From: Planctomycetota bacterium | GTDB taxonomy: Bacteria > Planctomycetota > UBA1135 > UBA2386 | Length of the DNA stretch: 64,000 bases | Direction: 5' to 3' | NCBI GenBank assembly: GCA_016716265.1 | Contig: JADJWQ010000001.1 | Coordinates: forward strand, 1,798,001-1,862,000 | Shown here: positions 53,232 to 61,773 of the stretch, one piece after another | How positions within the stretch are numbered: position 1 is the first letter of the stretch | Layout: each line of letters opens with the position of its first letter | Program-made: the position numbers and the translations under genes | The notes under the pieces: model-generated | The model's input: the letters and a program-made list of their open reading frames with translations, nothing else | Databases searched by the model: none | What the model was told of the DNA's origin: nothing

Positions 53232-54002
53232 ATGCCCGCACTGCCCGCAGACGCCGCCGAGCTCCACGTCGTCCGGTCGGACGGCTCGGTCACGACCCTG
53301 TCGCTGACGGCGCGCCACGTGCACATCGGCCGCGAGCGGGACAACGACGTCGTGCTCGCGGACCCGTCGGTATCGCGACATCACGCCGAGCTCGTGCGGG
53401 GCGCGGCCGGGTACTGGATCGCGGATCGCGACAGCCGCGGCGGGATCGCGGTCGGTGGTCGCCGGGTCGACCTGCTGCCGCTGCGACACGGTGACGCGGT
53501 GCGGATCGGCACCTCGGTGCTGCGCTATCACGGACCGGACGCGGTCCCGCGCCGGACCCTGCCGCGGCTGCTGTGGGCCGTGCTGGTCGCGTGGCTACGC
53601 GAGCCGCGACGGCGGCGGCTGCTCGCCGACTGGCGCGAGCTCGAGCGCGAGGAGCGCGCGCTCGAGCAGGTCGGGCTGGCTGCGGCCGAGGGGCGCGCGC
53701 CGACGAGCGATCCGACCGACCCGCTCGCGTGCGCGGCGCTCGACGCACTTGCGGCAGCGCGCCGTGCCGAGGACGCGATCAGCCGCGACCGGCACTACCT
53801 GCGGGCGCTCGCCCGCGCCCGACTCGCGATGCTCGGGGCTCAGCACACCGCGCTGCTGACCGCGACGCCCGATCCGCTCGGCTCGCTGCTCGACCGCGTC
53901 GCCCGACACCGAGCCGCCGTCGCGTCAGTCATCCGCCGCAGCGCCCGAGACGATCGCGCGGTCCTCGATCTGTGCGCACGCGTGCGGCTCCGGACTCATT
54001 GA
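53232..54002 (+). CDS. FHA-domain protein
   Basis: 256 residues. N-terminal forkhead-associated domain with 'HVHIGRERDNDVVLADPSVSRHHAELVRGAAGYWIADRDSRGGIAVGGRRV' (Arg, Ser, His phosphothreonine-reading residues present), then an Arg/Glu-rich helical region that may be a coiled coil. Suggests a partner for a Ser/Thr kinase; no kinase is adjacent. It overlaps the converging ABC-exporter gene by 7 nt. Confidence 0.92.
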   Translation: MPALPADAAELHVVRSDGSVTTLSLTARHVHIGRERDNDVVLADPSVSRHHAELVRGAAGYWIADRDSRGGIAVGGRRVDLLPLRHGDAVRIGTSVLRYHGPDAVPRRTLPRLLWAVLVAWLREPRRRRLLADWRELEREERALEQVGLAAAEGRAPTSDPTDPLACAALDALAAARRAEDAISRDRHYLRALARARLAMLGAQHTALLTATPDPLGSLLDRVARHRAAVASVIRRSARDDRAVLDLCARVRLRTH

Positions 54003-55708
54003 CGCGCGTCGAGTTCCGCATAGCGCCCGCCGAGCCGCAGCAACCCGGCATGGTCACCCTGCTCGACGATCCGGCCGCGCTCCAGCACGACGATGCGGTC
54101 GGCGTCGCGGATCGTCGACAGCCGGTGGGCGACGACCAGGGAGCTGCGGTCCGCCATCAGCCTCGCCACCGCCTGCTGCAGCAGATGCTCGGTATGGGCG
54201 TCGACGTTCGACGTCGCCTCGTCGAGGGCCAGCACGTCGGGCTCGGCGAGCAGCATCCGTGCGAACGCGATCAGCTGTTTCTCGCCAGCGCTCAGGTTGC
54301 GCCCGCGCTCGGCGACCGGCTCGTCGTAGCCACCGGGGAACCGCGCAACGACTTCGTCGAGGTGCAGCGCGTCGGCGGCACGTCGCACCTCGTCGCGGGT
54401 CGCGGCCGGACGGCCGAGCCCGACGTTGTCGAGGATCGTGCCACGGAACAGGAACACGTCCTGCGCGACGACCCCGACCCGCCGCCGCAGATCGGCCCGA
54501 GCGAGCTCGCGGACGTCGATGCCGTCGAGCAGCACGGCACCTGCCTGCACGTCGTAGAGCCGCGTCAGCAGGTTGAGAAGCGTCGTCTTGCCGGCCCCGG
54601 TCGGGCCGACGATCGCGACGCGCTCACCCGGCGCGACGGTCAGGTCGAAGTCGACGAGCACCGGCTCGCGCGGGTCGTAGCCGAACGTGACACCGCGGAG
54701 CTCGATGCGCCCGGGGCCGACCGAGCGCTTCGGCTGCGGCGCATCGGGCGGCTCGGGCTCCTGATCGAGCAGCCCGAAGATCCGCTCGGCGGCGATCAAC
54801 GCGTTCTGGAACACCGTGTAGCGCATGCTGAGGTCGTTCAGCGGCACGAACATGCGCTGCATGTAGTCGACGAACGCGTACAGCGTGCCGATGGTGAGAC
54901 CGAGGTGGTCGGCCTCGGCGCCGTCGACGCCGAGCTGCCGAAGCACGAGCCGACCGCCGTACCACAGGATCAGTGCGGTCGTGAACGACCCGATCATCTC
55001 GGTGACCGCCGACAGCACCGACTCCCACCGGACGGTGCGCAGCTGCGAATCGCGCACGCCATCGTTGCTCGCGGCGAACCGCTCCGCGCTGCGGGTCTCC
55101 TGGCCGAACAACTGCACGACCTCCATCCCCGAGACCTGCTCGTGCAGGTCGGCGTTCATGTCGGACAGTCGGGTGCGCAGCTCGGTGTAGGCGCTGCGCA
55201 CGCGCCGCCGCACCCACAGCGTCGTGCCGACGAACACCGGCACCGAGCACAGCGCGGCGAGCGTGAGCGGCACGCTGAGGCTCAGCATGATCGCGACCGC
55301 GGCGACCAGGAACACGAGGTCGCCGAACACCGTGACGAGCCCCGAGGAGAACATCTCCTGCAACGACTCGACGTCGGTCGTCGCGCGCCCGACCAGCTTG
55401 CCGGTGGGCGTGCGATCGAGATCGCGCATCGGCAGCCGCTGCAGGTGCGCGAACACGCGGAGCCGCAGGTCGAGCAGCGCGTCCTGACCGGCGCGCTCGA
55501 GCGTCAGGATCTGCCCGCGCCGCGCGAACCACTCCGCGACGGACAGCCCAAGGTAGCCGAGCGCCAGCGCGAAGAAGCCGTCGAGGCGGTCGGCGATCAG
55601 ATGCTCGTCGAGCGCCGTCTTGACGAGCCACGGCTGCAGGAGGCGCGTCGCCGCGTTGACCAGCAGCAGCGCGAAGCTGAGCCAGACCAGCCGCTGGTGG
55701 GGGCGCAC
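53996..55708 (-). CDS. ABC-type exporter, fused membrane and ATPase domains (MsbA/LmrA-like)
   Basis: 570 residues. Six-helix membrane domain (1-330) with 'LPMRDLDRTPTGKLVGRATTDVESLQEMF', then ATPase with Walker A GPTGAGKTT, signature NLSAGEKQLIAFAR, Walker B VLALDEATSNVD and H-loop VVAHRLST. The GTG at 55708 is the only standard start, but coding character continues upstream in frame ('PALLARLWGVVRPHQRL'), so a rare CTG start or a sequence error at the N-terminus is possible; the family normally has 15-30 more residues there. Confidence 0.9.
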   Translation of the reverse strand: MRPHQRLVWLSFALLLVNAATRLLQPWLVKTALDEHLIADRLDGFFALALGYLGLSVAEWFARRGQILTLERAGQDALLDLRLRVFAHLQRLPMRDLDRTPTGKLVGRATTDVESLQEMFSSGLVTVFGDLVFLVAAVAIMLSLSVPLTLAALCSVPVFVGTTLWVRRRVRSAYTELRTRLSDMNADLHEQVSGMEVVQLFGQETRSAERFAASNDGVRDSQLRTVRWESVLSAVTEMIGSFTTALILWYGGRLVLRQLGVDGAEADHLGLTIGTLYAFVDYMQRMFVPLNDLSMRYTVFQNALIAAERIFGLLDQEPEPPDAPQPKRSVGPGRIELRGVTFGYDPREPVLVDFDLTVAPGERVAIVGPTGAGKTTLLNLLTRLYDVQAGAVLLDGIDVRELARADLRRRVGVVAQDVFLFRGTILDNVGLGRPAATRDEVRRAADALHLDEVVARFPGGYDEPVAERGRNLSAGEKQLIAFARMLLAEPDVLALDEATSNVDAHTEHLLQQAVARLMADRSSLVVAHRLSTIRDADRIVVLERGRIVEQGDHAGLLRLGGRYAELDARQ

Positions 55709-55853
55709 GACGCCCCAGAGCCGGGCGAGCAGCGCGGGGTGCGCGGGCGGCGGGGCGTCGTTCGTCGAAGTCGGCGGCGAGGTCAGCAGCGGGGTCGCAG
55801 GGCGTCGTCGGAGGGCGCGCCACGATACCGGGTGCGCCCCCCCGCGCGCGTCC

Positions 55854-56975
55854 TCACATGCGGATCCAGGCGGAGCCCGTCGAGTCGACGAGCTGCAGCG
55901 TCAGCGGGTCGAGCACGACCGCCTCGAAGCCGATGTAGACGCCGACCGCATTGGGATTCGGCGTCGTCGCGAGCGGCAGGTTGACCGAGAAGCGGCTGTT
56001 CGTGATCGGCTGGCCGATCCCGGCGAGCAGCGTCAGCAGCGGGTCGACCGGCAGGACGTCGAGGATGACGCCGAGGTACGGGAAGGAGCCGGGGAACCGC
56101 GGACCCGCATTGAACAGCATGATCGGCTGCATGCCGTCGAGGCCGGCGGCCTGCACGGTCAGCCCGAGCGTCATCGGGTTGCGGGTGTCGTTCCAGCCGG
56201 CCCACGCCGGGTCGGCGTACGGGCCGAAGTAGCTCGCATCGCCGTAGGCGCCCGACAGGTAGCCGCCCGAGTTGTGCGCGTCGCTGATCGCCCAGTTGCC
56301 GCGCAGGCTGAGGATCGGCTGCTCCTCGTTGTACCAGATCGAGCTACGCGCGCCGCCGAGGCCGAAGTGCGTCAGCGTGCCGGTCGACGGGTAGTAGAAG
56401 CCGTAGAACGACTGCACGATGCCGTAGGTCTGATTCGAGGCCGACGGCAGGAAGCCGAAGAAGCCGGGCGACGTCGACGACGCGTTGGCGGGGTAGACGC
56501 CGCAGATCGCGAAGTCGTTCGTGTTGATCGCGACCGCCGACCCGAGCGAGATCGTGACGCTGTTGAACGCGTTGTAGCTCTGGACCGGGATCGTGACCGG
56601 CGGCACGGTCAGCAGCGGCGTCTGCGCGAAGTCGGGCTCGACCAGGCCGCTGTTGATCGTGTTCGGGTAGATGCGGAACTCCGGCGACGGGATGTTCTGC
56701 GGGAAGGTTCCGGTCGGGTCCGACGGCTGCCACCAGGTGCCGATGCCGTTGATGCGGTGCGGCTCACCGCGCTGGTTGGACTGCTCGACGAACGAGCGCC
56801 AGTGCATGGCGCCCGTCGGCACGACCTGGCCGGCGGTGGTGTACTCCGGCGGGTTCGTCGTCCACATCGACGTGTAGAACGTGCGATTGTGGCGGTAGAC
56901 GGGGTTCTGCGCCGAGACCATCGGCGCGACGAGGAGCACGCCGAGGAGGGCGAGCGGGAGGTGGCGAGAGTTCAT
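55854..56975 (-). CDS. Secreted beta-rich hypothetical protein, planctomycete type
   Basis: 373 residues. Signal peptide 'HLPLALLGVLLVAPMVSAQ'. Gly/Ser/Asn/Thr/Tyr-rich throughout, with many aromatic residues ('YGIVQSFYGFYYPSTGTLTHFGLGGARSSIWYNEE'), consistent with a large extracellular beta structure. 'GVILDVLPVDPLLTLLAGI' is another LPVDP module, and the C-terminal 'GVYIGFEAVVLDPLTLQLVDSTGSAWIRM' is a typical ending of this secreted class. No enzyme motif or family recognised. Confidence 0.82.
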   Translation of the reverse strand: MNSRHLPLALLGVLLVAPMVSAQNPVYRHNRTFYTSMWTTNPPEYTTAGQVVPTGAMHWRSFVEQSNQRGEPHRINGIGTWWQPSDPTGTFPQNIPSPEFRIYPNTINSGLVEPDFAQTPLLTVPPVTIPVQSYNAFNSVTISLGSAVAINTNDFAICGVYPANASSTSPGFFGFLPSASNQTYGIVQSFYGFYYPSTGTLTHFGLGGARSSIWYNEEQPILSLRGNWAISDAHNSGGYLSGAYGDASYFGPYADPAWAGWNDTRNPMTLGLTVQAAGLDGMQPIMLFNAGPRFPGSFPYLGVILDVLPVDPLLTLLAGIGQPITNSRFSVNLPLATTPNPNAVGVYIGFEAVVLDPLTLQLVDSTGSAWIRM

Positions 56976-57243
56976 CGACTCGGGTTTCGTGGCTGAGGGC
57001 CGAGGGAGACAAGCGAGGCCGCGGCACGCTGCCGGGGTTCCGCGGAGGGATTCCTGGGGCTGTCGCGCCCCGCGGGCACGGTGGCCCAACGCGCTGTGGC
57101 CACAGAAGATTACAAGGCTGCGGGCCGGATCGTCCGGGAAGGCCGTGTCTCGGAATGGGCCCTCCGCGCGAATCGCCGCGGCGCGATGCGGTGAAGCCGG
57201 TCGCGGCCGCGCACGAACGGGGCCGAGTCGTGCGCCAGGTCGG

Positions 57244-57867
57244 TCAACGCCGCTGTTCGCCCGTCCCGAGCGGCACCTCGCGGACGCTACCGCTGCCCTG
57301 CGCGTGGTGCAGCGTCACCACCTGGAGCTGGCGCTGGCCGGACTGGTCGTCGACGAGCTGCGGGCGGCTCGTCGTCAACGAGTCGTCGGCATGGACGTAC
57401 CAGTCCCAGCCGTCCGCGTCGGTCACGATCGCGACGACCGGAGCGAGCGGGCCGGCCTCCTCCGCGCGGATCATCGCGGGGGCGCTGTCGACGCCGTTCA
57501 GCAGCGGCAGGCAGGTCCCGTCGGGGCAGCGGATCCCGGCGTCGACGGGCGCGACCGTCACCGAGCGGCGCTCGCCGGCGCGCCAGCGGTTGTCGGCTCG
57601 GATCAGACGACCGTCCGTCGGATCGACCTCGATCGCGATGCGGTCCGGCGCGTCGCCGAGCGGCGGCCGCAGATCCTCGCCGGCCGGGTGATCGTCCGTC
57701 GGCATCACGACGCGCCTGGGCGGGGCTCGCTCGGGCTCCAGCGGGGCATCGCCAGCCGGCGCACCGGCGACGCCGCGGTCGGTCGCGCCGTGCGACCGCC
57801 ACAGCACGACCAGGACGGCGGCCAGCGCGACCGCGAGGACGCCGAGCAGCAGTCGGTCAGTGCGCAT
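57244..57867 (-). CDS. Membrane-anchored hypothetical protein
   Basis: 207 residues from the ATG at 57867: one N-terminal helix (LLLGVLAVALAAVLVVLW), then a soluble domain with 'RIAIEVDPTDGRLIRADNRWRAGERRSVTVAPVDAGIRCPDGTCLPLLNGV' (one CPDGTC cysteine pair) and 'IVTDADGWDWYVHADDSLTTSRPQLV'. No family recognised. Probably anchored facing the periplasm. It lies just downstream of the two-gene unit at 57924-58834. Confidence 0.65.
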   Translation of the reverse strand: MRTDRLLLGVLAVALAAVLVVLWRSHGATDRGVAGAPAGDAPLEPERAPPRRVVMPTDDHPAGEDLRPPLGDAPDRIAIEVDPTDGRLIRADNRWRAGERRSVTVAPVDAGIRCPDGTCLPLLNGVDSAPAMIRAEEAGPLAPVVAIVTDADGWDWYVHADDSLTTSRPQLVDDQSGQRQLQVVTLHHAQGSGSVREVPLGTGEQRR

Positions 57868-57923
57868 CGGGGCTCCGGGTGTCGCGGGAGGAAGGCATCC
57901 CCTCAGGGTAACGCGCGCCGCGG

Positions 57924-58250
57924 TCAGAACACTCCGACCGAGAAGGTCATCGCCAGCCAGCCGACCAGGTTCGCCAGAAGCGAGACGAACAGCGCCCGCA
58001 GCAGCGGCAGACCGCCGAGCCACGCGTACGCCACCATCTCGCCGACGCACCACAGCCAGAAACCGGCGATCCGCCCGCTCGCGCCGAAGTCGTCGCCGAC
58101 CACGATCAGCGACTCGACCAACAGGTTGACGAACAACGCGACGCCGAGCGCGCGGCGCCGGCGGCCGCTCCCCGCGAGCAGCGCCACGACCAGGCACTCG
58201 GCGACGACGATCACGAGGACGGCGAGCGCCGCGTGCACGGGAGCGCTCAT
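57924..58250 (-). CDS. Small membrane protein, unknown function
   Basis: 108 residues, three hydrophobic helices ('AALAVLVIVVAECLVVALLAG', 'ALGVALFVNLLVESLIVVG', 'LLRALFVSLLANLVGWLAMTFSVGVF'). Starts with ATG that overlaps the upstream gene by 4 nt, so the two are translationally coupled. No family recognised. Confidence 0.8.
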   Translation of the reverse strand: MSAPVHAALAVLVIVVAECLVVALLAGSGRRRRALGVALFVNLLVESLIVVGDDFGASGRIAGFWLWCVGEMVAYAWLGGLPLLRALFVSLLANLVGWLAMTFSVGVF

Positions 58251-58834
58251 GCGACGCCCTCCTGGCGCCTGGCCGCGCGAGCCGCAGCACGGCGGCGCAG
58301 CGCGATCGCGAGGAGACCGACCAGCCCGACTCCCGCGAGGCCGAGCATCACGCCGTGCACGGCGCCCGTGTCGACGGGCTCGCCGTTCGCATCGAGCCAC
58401 ACCGGTCCATCGATCTCGTAGCGCGGCGCGCCGCCGTCCGCACCGACGAGGCGCACCGTGTAGCGCGCCCGGCGTATTGGCGACGTCTCCGGTCGCGCGT
58501 GCTCCTGCCAGATCGGCAGCTCGACGAAGGCGTGACCCAGCCACCACGCCTCGTCGGGTTGCTCAGGGATCTCCTCGCCGGCGGTGACGACGGCGATGCG
58601 GATCGGCCGTGAGTAGCGCATTGCTACCACCATGCCGGACCGGATCTCGGCACAGTTCGCGCCGTCGGCGGGTTCGACGGCATAGCGCGCGCCGGGCGCG
58701 CCGCCGGCCGACTCGAGGACGACCTCGGTGTGGATCTTGCGGTAGCCGAGCGGCACGAGGTCGGGAGCCGGAGGCGCCGACAGGTCGGCGCCCCACAGCA
58801 CGATCGGCAGGAGGATGGCGAGCAGCGCGTTCAT
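58247..58834 (-). CDS. Membrane-anchored hypothetical protein (type I layout)
   Basis: 195 residues. Signal-like N-terminus (MNALLAILLPIVLWGADLSA), a soluble domain ('HTEVVLESAGGAPGARYAVEPADGANCAEIRSG', 'RARYTVRLVGADGGAPRYEIDG'), and a C-terminal helix ('GVMLGLAGVGLVGLLAIALRRRAAARAARR') with an arginine stop-transfer. Coupled with the small membrane protein downstream, perhaps as a two-component membrane complex. No family recognised. Confidence 0.78.
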   Translation of the reverse strand: MNALLAILLPIVLWGADLSAPPAPDLVPLGYRKIHTEVVLESAGGAPGARYAVEPADGANCAEIRSGMVVAMRYSRPIRIAVVTAGEEIPEQPDEAWWLGHAFVELPIWQEHARPETSPIRRARYTVRLVGADGGAPRYEIDGPVWLDANGEPVDTGAVHGVMLGLAGVGLVGLLAIALRRRAAARAARRQEGVA

Positions 58835-58855
58835 CGTCTTCCTGTTGCGACGTGG

Positions 58856-59638
58856 TCAGCGCTGCCCGAGCCGCAGCTCGTTCTCGCGCACGCGGCGATA
58901 GTACGAGCGCATGGTCAGCAGTGCAGCAGAGTCGCCGTCGAGCAGAAACGTCACGTCCGGGTGCAGCTGCAGCGCGCTCGCCGGGCAGAAGCTCGACACC
59001 GGCCCCTCCACCGCGGCGCGCACGGCGTGGGCCTTCTTCTGGCCGAACGACTGCAGCAGGATCCGCCGGGCGGCGAGGATCGTCGCGATCCCCATGGTGG
59101 TCGCGAGCTGCGGCTGCTCATCGCCGGGGCCGTAGAAGCGCGCATTGTCGGCGAGCGTCTTGTCGGTCAGCGTCTTCAGACGCGTGCGCGACGCGAGCGA
59201 CGAGGTCGGCTCGTTGAAGCCGATGTGCCCGTTCGAGCCGATGCCGAGAATCTGGATGTCGATCCCGCCGCAGTCGGCGATCTGCCGCTCGTAGTCCGCG
59301 CAGGCGGCGGCGAGGTCGGCGCCGTCGACGGGCGGGAAGTGCACGTTCGACGGCCGGATGTCGACGTGGTCGAACAGGTGGGTCCGCATGAAGGTGCGGT
59401 AGCTCTGCGGGTGGTCGGCCGGCAGTCCGACATACTCGTCGAGGTTGAAGGTCCGCACGCGCGAGAAGTCCGCGCGCCCCTCGCGCTTCGCTCGCGCGAG
59501 CCGCTCGTAGACGCCGATCGGCGTCGACCCCGTCGCGAGCCCGAGCACCAGGTCGGGCTTTCGTTCGAGAGCCTGCAGGATCTCGCGGGCGGCGAGGTCG
59601 GCGGCCTGGTCCTGGCTGTCACACTCGATGACGCGCAT
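58856..59638 (-). CDS. nagB: Glucosamine-6-phosphate deaminase
   Basis: 260 residues, full length. 'LVLGLATGSTPIGVYERL', 'TFNLDEYVGLPADHPQSYRTFM' (catalytic Asp), 'DIQILGIGSNGHIGFNEPTSSLASRTRLKTL' (His/Glu of the active loop) and 'ATTMGIATILAARRILLQSFGQKKA'. Converts glucosamine 6-phosphate to fructose 6-phosphate and ammonia. Same strand as the MurQ-like gene 65 nt upstream, so amino-sugar recycling is a likely shared role. Confidence 0.96.
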   Translation of the reverse strand: MRVIECDSQDQAADLAAREILQALERKPDLVLGLATGSTPIGVYERLARAKREGRADFSRVRTFNLDEYVGLPADHPQSYRTFMRTHLFDHVDIRPSNVHFPPVDGADLAAACADYERQIADCGGIDIQILGIGSNGHIGFNEPTSSLASRTRLKTLTDKTLADNARFYGPGDEQPQLATTMGIATILAARRILLQSFGQKKAHAVRAAVEGPVSSFCPASALQLHPDVTFLLDGDSAALLTMRSYYRRVRENELRLGQR

Positions 59639-59703
59639 GCTGCGCAGTCCAGCGGGTCGCGGCCCGCGACGCAAGCGATACCGGAAGGTCGGCCCGGCGA
59701 GCC

Positions 59704-61710
59704 TCAGCGCCGCCCGGAGTCGAGCGCCGGATTCAGACGCAGCAGATAGCCGGCGAGGCCGTCCGCTTCGACGATCGCCCGGGCCTCGGACCAGGAGACG
59801 GCCCGCCGCAGCCGCAGGGACTCCAGGATCCGGACGATGCTCAATGCGACCTCGGCGGTCTGCCCCGAGCCCTGGCCGCGGACCCAGTCCAACGCATCGA
59901 ACAGCACCGCGTTGGCCTCCGCGAACGTGATCGGCGCGGTCGCGCCGTGCTCGGCGATCCAGGTCGGCTGGCGCAGCACGTCGTCGACGTGCGATTGAAC
60001 GAGGAACGTCGCGCGGCCGAACAGCTTCAGGTTGCTCGGGCTGACGTTCGTCATCGTGTTGCCGACGACGCGGCCGAGGCGGGCGAGCGTCGACGTCGAG
60101 TGCGCGTTGAGCAGCACCTTGATGGCGACGTGGCAGCGCACGCGCAGCGGGTCGCCGGCGGCGGGCACGGGGAGCCGCACGACGAGGTCGGTCGGCGGCA
60201 CGCCGGCGGCCGGGAGCTCACCGGCACAGACGGCGGCGACCCGCGCGCCACGCTCGCTGCACAGCGCGGCGAAACGGTGCGCGACGGGGTCGCCGCACTC
60301 GCCGTCGACGAGAACCATGACGCCGAGGTCACCGGCGCGCGGCCCGCAGCGCGCTACGTTGGCCGCCGAGAACGAGAAGTCGTAGAGCCGCTCCTGGTCG
60401 GCGCCGGCCTGCGCGAGGCTGTCGAGCGCGGCGCGGTGCAGGTACGGGTCGGTCACCCGCTCGGCGAGCGGCTGCCGGTAGAACGCCGGGTCGAGGCCAC
60501 GGAACGGTCGGCCGAGGAACGCACGCCAGGCCGACTCGGCGTCGTCGGCAACGGTCCACACCTGCACCATGCAGCGCCGCGCGGGCTGGTCGACGCGGTC
60601 GAGCGGGTAGAGGCGGAAGGTCGGGCTGCGCTCGGTGCAGTCGGTGAACACCGTGACCATCGCGCTCTGCGCGAGGTAGGTCGAGAACGCTCCACGCCGG
60701 TAGGTGTCGGTCTCGGCGACGGTCAGCTCGGCGAGCTGCGGCACCGCGGCGGCGACCGCGGCACGCACGGTCGCGAACTCGCGCAATGCGTCGGCGATCG
60801 AGCGTTCGGGCCGGAAGCCCAGCGCACGCAGCTCACGGTCGCCGAGCCGCTCGGCGCAGACGCGTTGCACCGCGTGCTCCAGCGCGACGCCGAGCACGAA
60901 CGTCTCGATCGTCGTCGCCTGCATCCGCGTCGACCCGGTGATCGCCTGCGGACCGGTCGCCAGGTTGATGCGGGTGATGCCCGGCTCGTCGAGCGCGGCA
61001 CGACTACGGTCGTACGGGCGCAGCACGTCGTCGGGGTTGTTGTAGACGAAGAACAGTCGCCGCCGCGCGGCGTCGGACTCACCGGGACCGTACTGCGCCC
61101 GCGCCGCGAGCACGGTGCCGATCACCGACGACGTCTCGCCACCCTCGGTGACGCAGACGACGACGTCACCCCGCGCGATGCCGTGGTCCTCGAGCTGCAG
61201 CCTGCCGACGAGCTGCAGGTCCTCGAAACCCTCGAGCGAGGACACCAGCGCACGGTCGCCGCCGGTCATCTCGCCGATCAGCCGCGCCTCGATGTCGTCG
61301 GGCACGACGCCACGCAGCGGTTCCCATTGCCGGCTCTGCCGGACGCGCCGCCAGAACGGCCGCCAGAACGAGCTCTCCATCTGCTTGGCGAGCCGGCCGG
61401 TCGCACCGCAACCGTAGAAGTAGATCCGGCGGCCGGCACGGATCGCTTCGGCCACCGCATCGGCGAGGGCTTCGACCACGCCGGGCGCATCGGCGAGCTC
61501 CCCGAGCCGTCGCTCGAGGTCGTCGTCGACCGCGAGGATCGAGCGGATGCCGGCCGCCGGGTCCGCCGCGGACCGGAAGCTGAGGTCCCAGGTCTTCGGA
61601 TGGCGCTGCTCCGTCAGCAGCCGGTGCAGATGGAACTGCGACTTGTCGGTCACGTAGTCGACCGACGCGGCGGACGGGCGGAGCGCGAGCAGCTCGAGGA
61701 GGTTCGACAT
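59704..61710 (-). CDS. Double-length SIS-domain protein related to MurNAc-6-phosphate etherase
   Basis: 668 residues, about twice the usual MurQ. The N-terminal 330 residues have MurQ-like parts: 'RIYFYGCGATGRLAKQMESSFWRPFWRR', 'GIARGDVVVCVTEGGETSSVIGTVLAA' and 'GPQAITGSTRMQATTIETFVLGVALEHAV'. The second half begins near 'DFSFSAANVARCGPRAGDLGVMVLVDG' and includes 'LLNAHSTSTLARLGRVVGNTMTNVSPSNLKLFGRATFLVQ', resembling the C-terminal part of MurQ. It could cleave the lactyl ether of MurNAc-6P or be a regulator; catalytic glutamates cannot be placed with certainty. ATG at 61710 chosen as the start before the domain. Confidence 0.75.
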   Translation of the reverse strand: MSNLLELLALRPSAASVDYVTDKSQFHLHRLLTEQRHPKTWDLSFRSAADPAAGIRSILAVDDDLERRLGELADAPGVVEALADAVAEAIRAGRRIYFYGCGATGRLAKQMESSFWRPFWRRVRQSRQWEPLRGVVPDDIEARLIGEMTGGDRALVSSLEGFEDLQLVGRLQLEDHGIARGDVVVCVTEGGETSSVIGTVLAARAQYGPGESDAARRRLFFVYNNPDDVLRPYDRSRAALDEPGITRINLATGPQAITGSTRMQATTIETFVLGVALEHAVQRVCAERLGDRELRALGFRPERSIADALREFATVRAAVAAAVPQLAELTVAETDTYRRGAFSTYLAQSAMVTVFTDCTERSPTFRLYPLDRVDQPARRCMVQVWTVADDAESAWRAFLGRPFRGLDPAFYRQPLAERVTDPYLHRAALDSLAQAGADQERLYDFSFSAANVARCGPRAGDLGVMVLVDGECGDPVAHRFAALCSERGARVAAVCAGELPAAGVPPTDLVVRLPVPAAGDPLRVRCHVAIKVLLNAHSTSTLARLGRVVGNTMTNVSPSNLKLFGRATFLVQSHVDDVLRQPTWIAEHGATAPITFAEANAVLFDALDWVRGQGSGQTAEVALSIVRILESLRLRRAVSWSEARAIVEADGLAGYLLRLNPALDSGRR

Positions 61711-61773
61711 GGGCGGTTTCGTGCGGCCGGCCCACGATAGCCGGCCGGCCACGCGAAGCCCCGCCTGCCTCGC

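Noticed and set aside
58856..59638. Asn in place of the catalytic-loop Asp of NagB as a loss of function
   Set aside because: As I recall, Gram-positive NagB enzymes also carry the NGHIGFNEP version, so this is normal variation.
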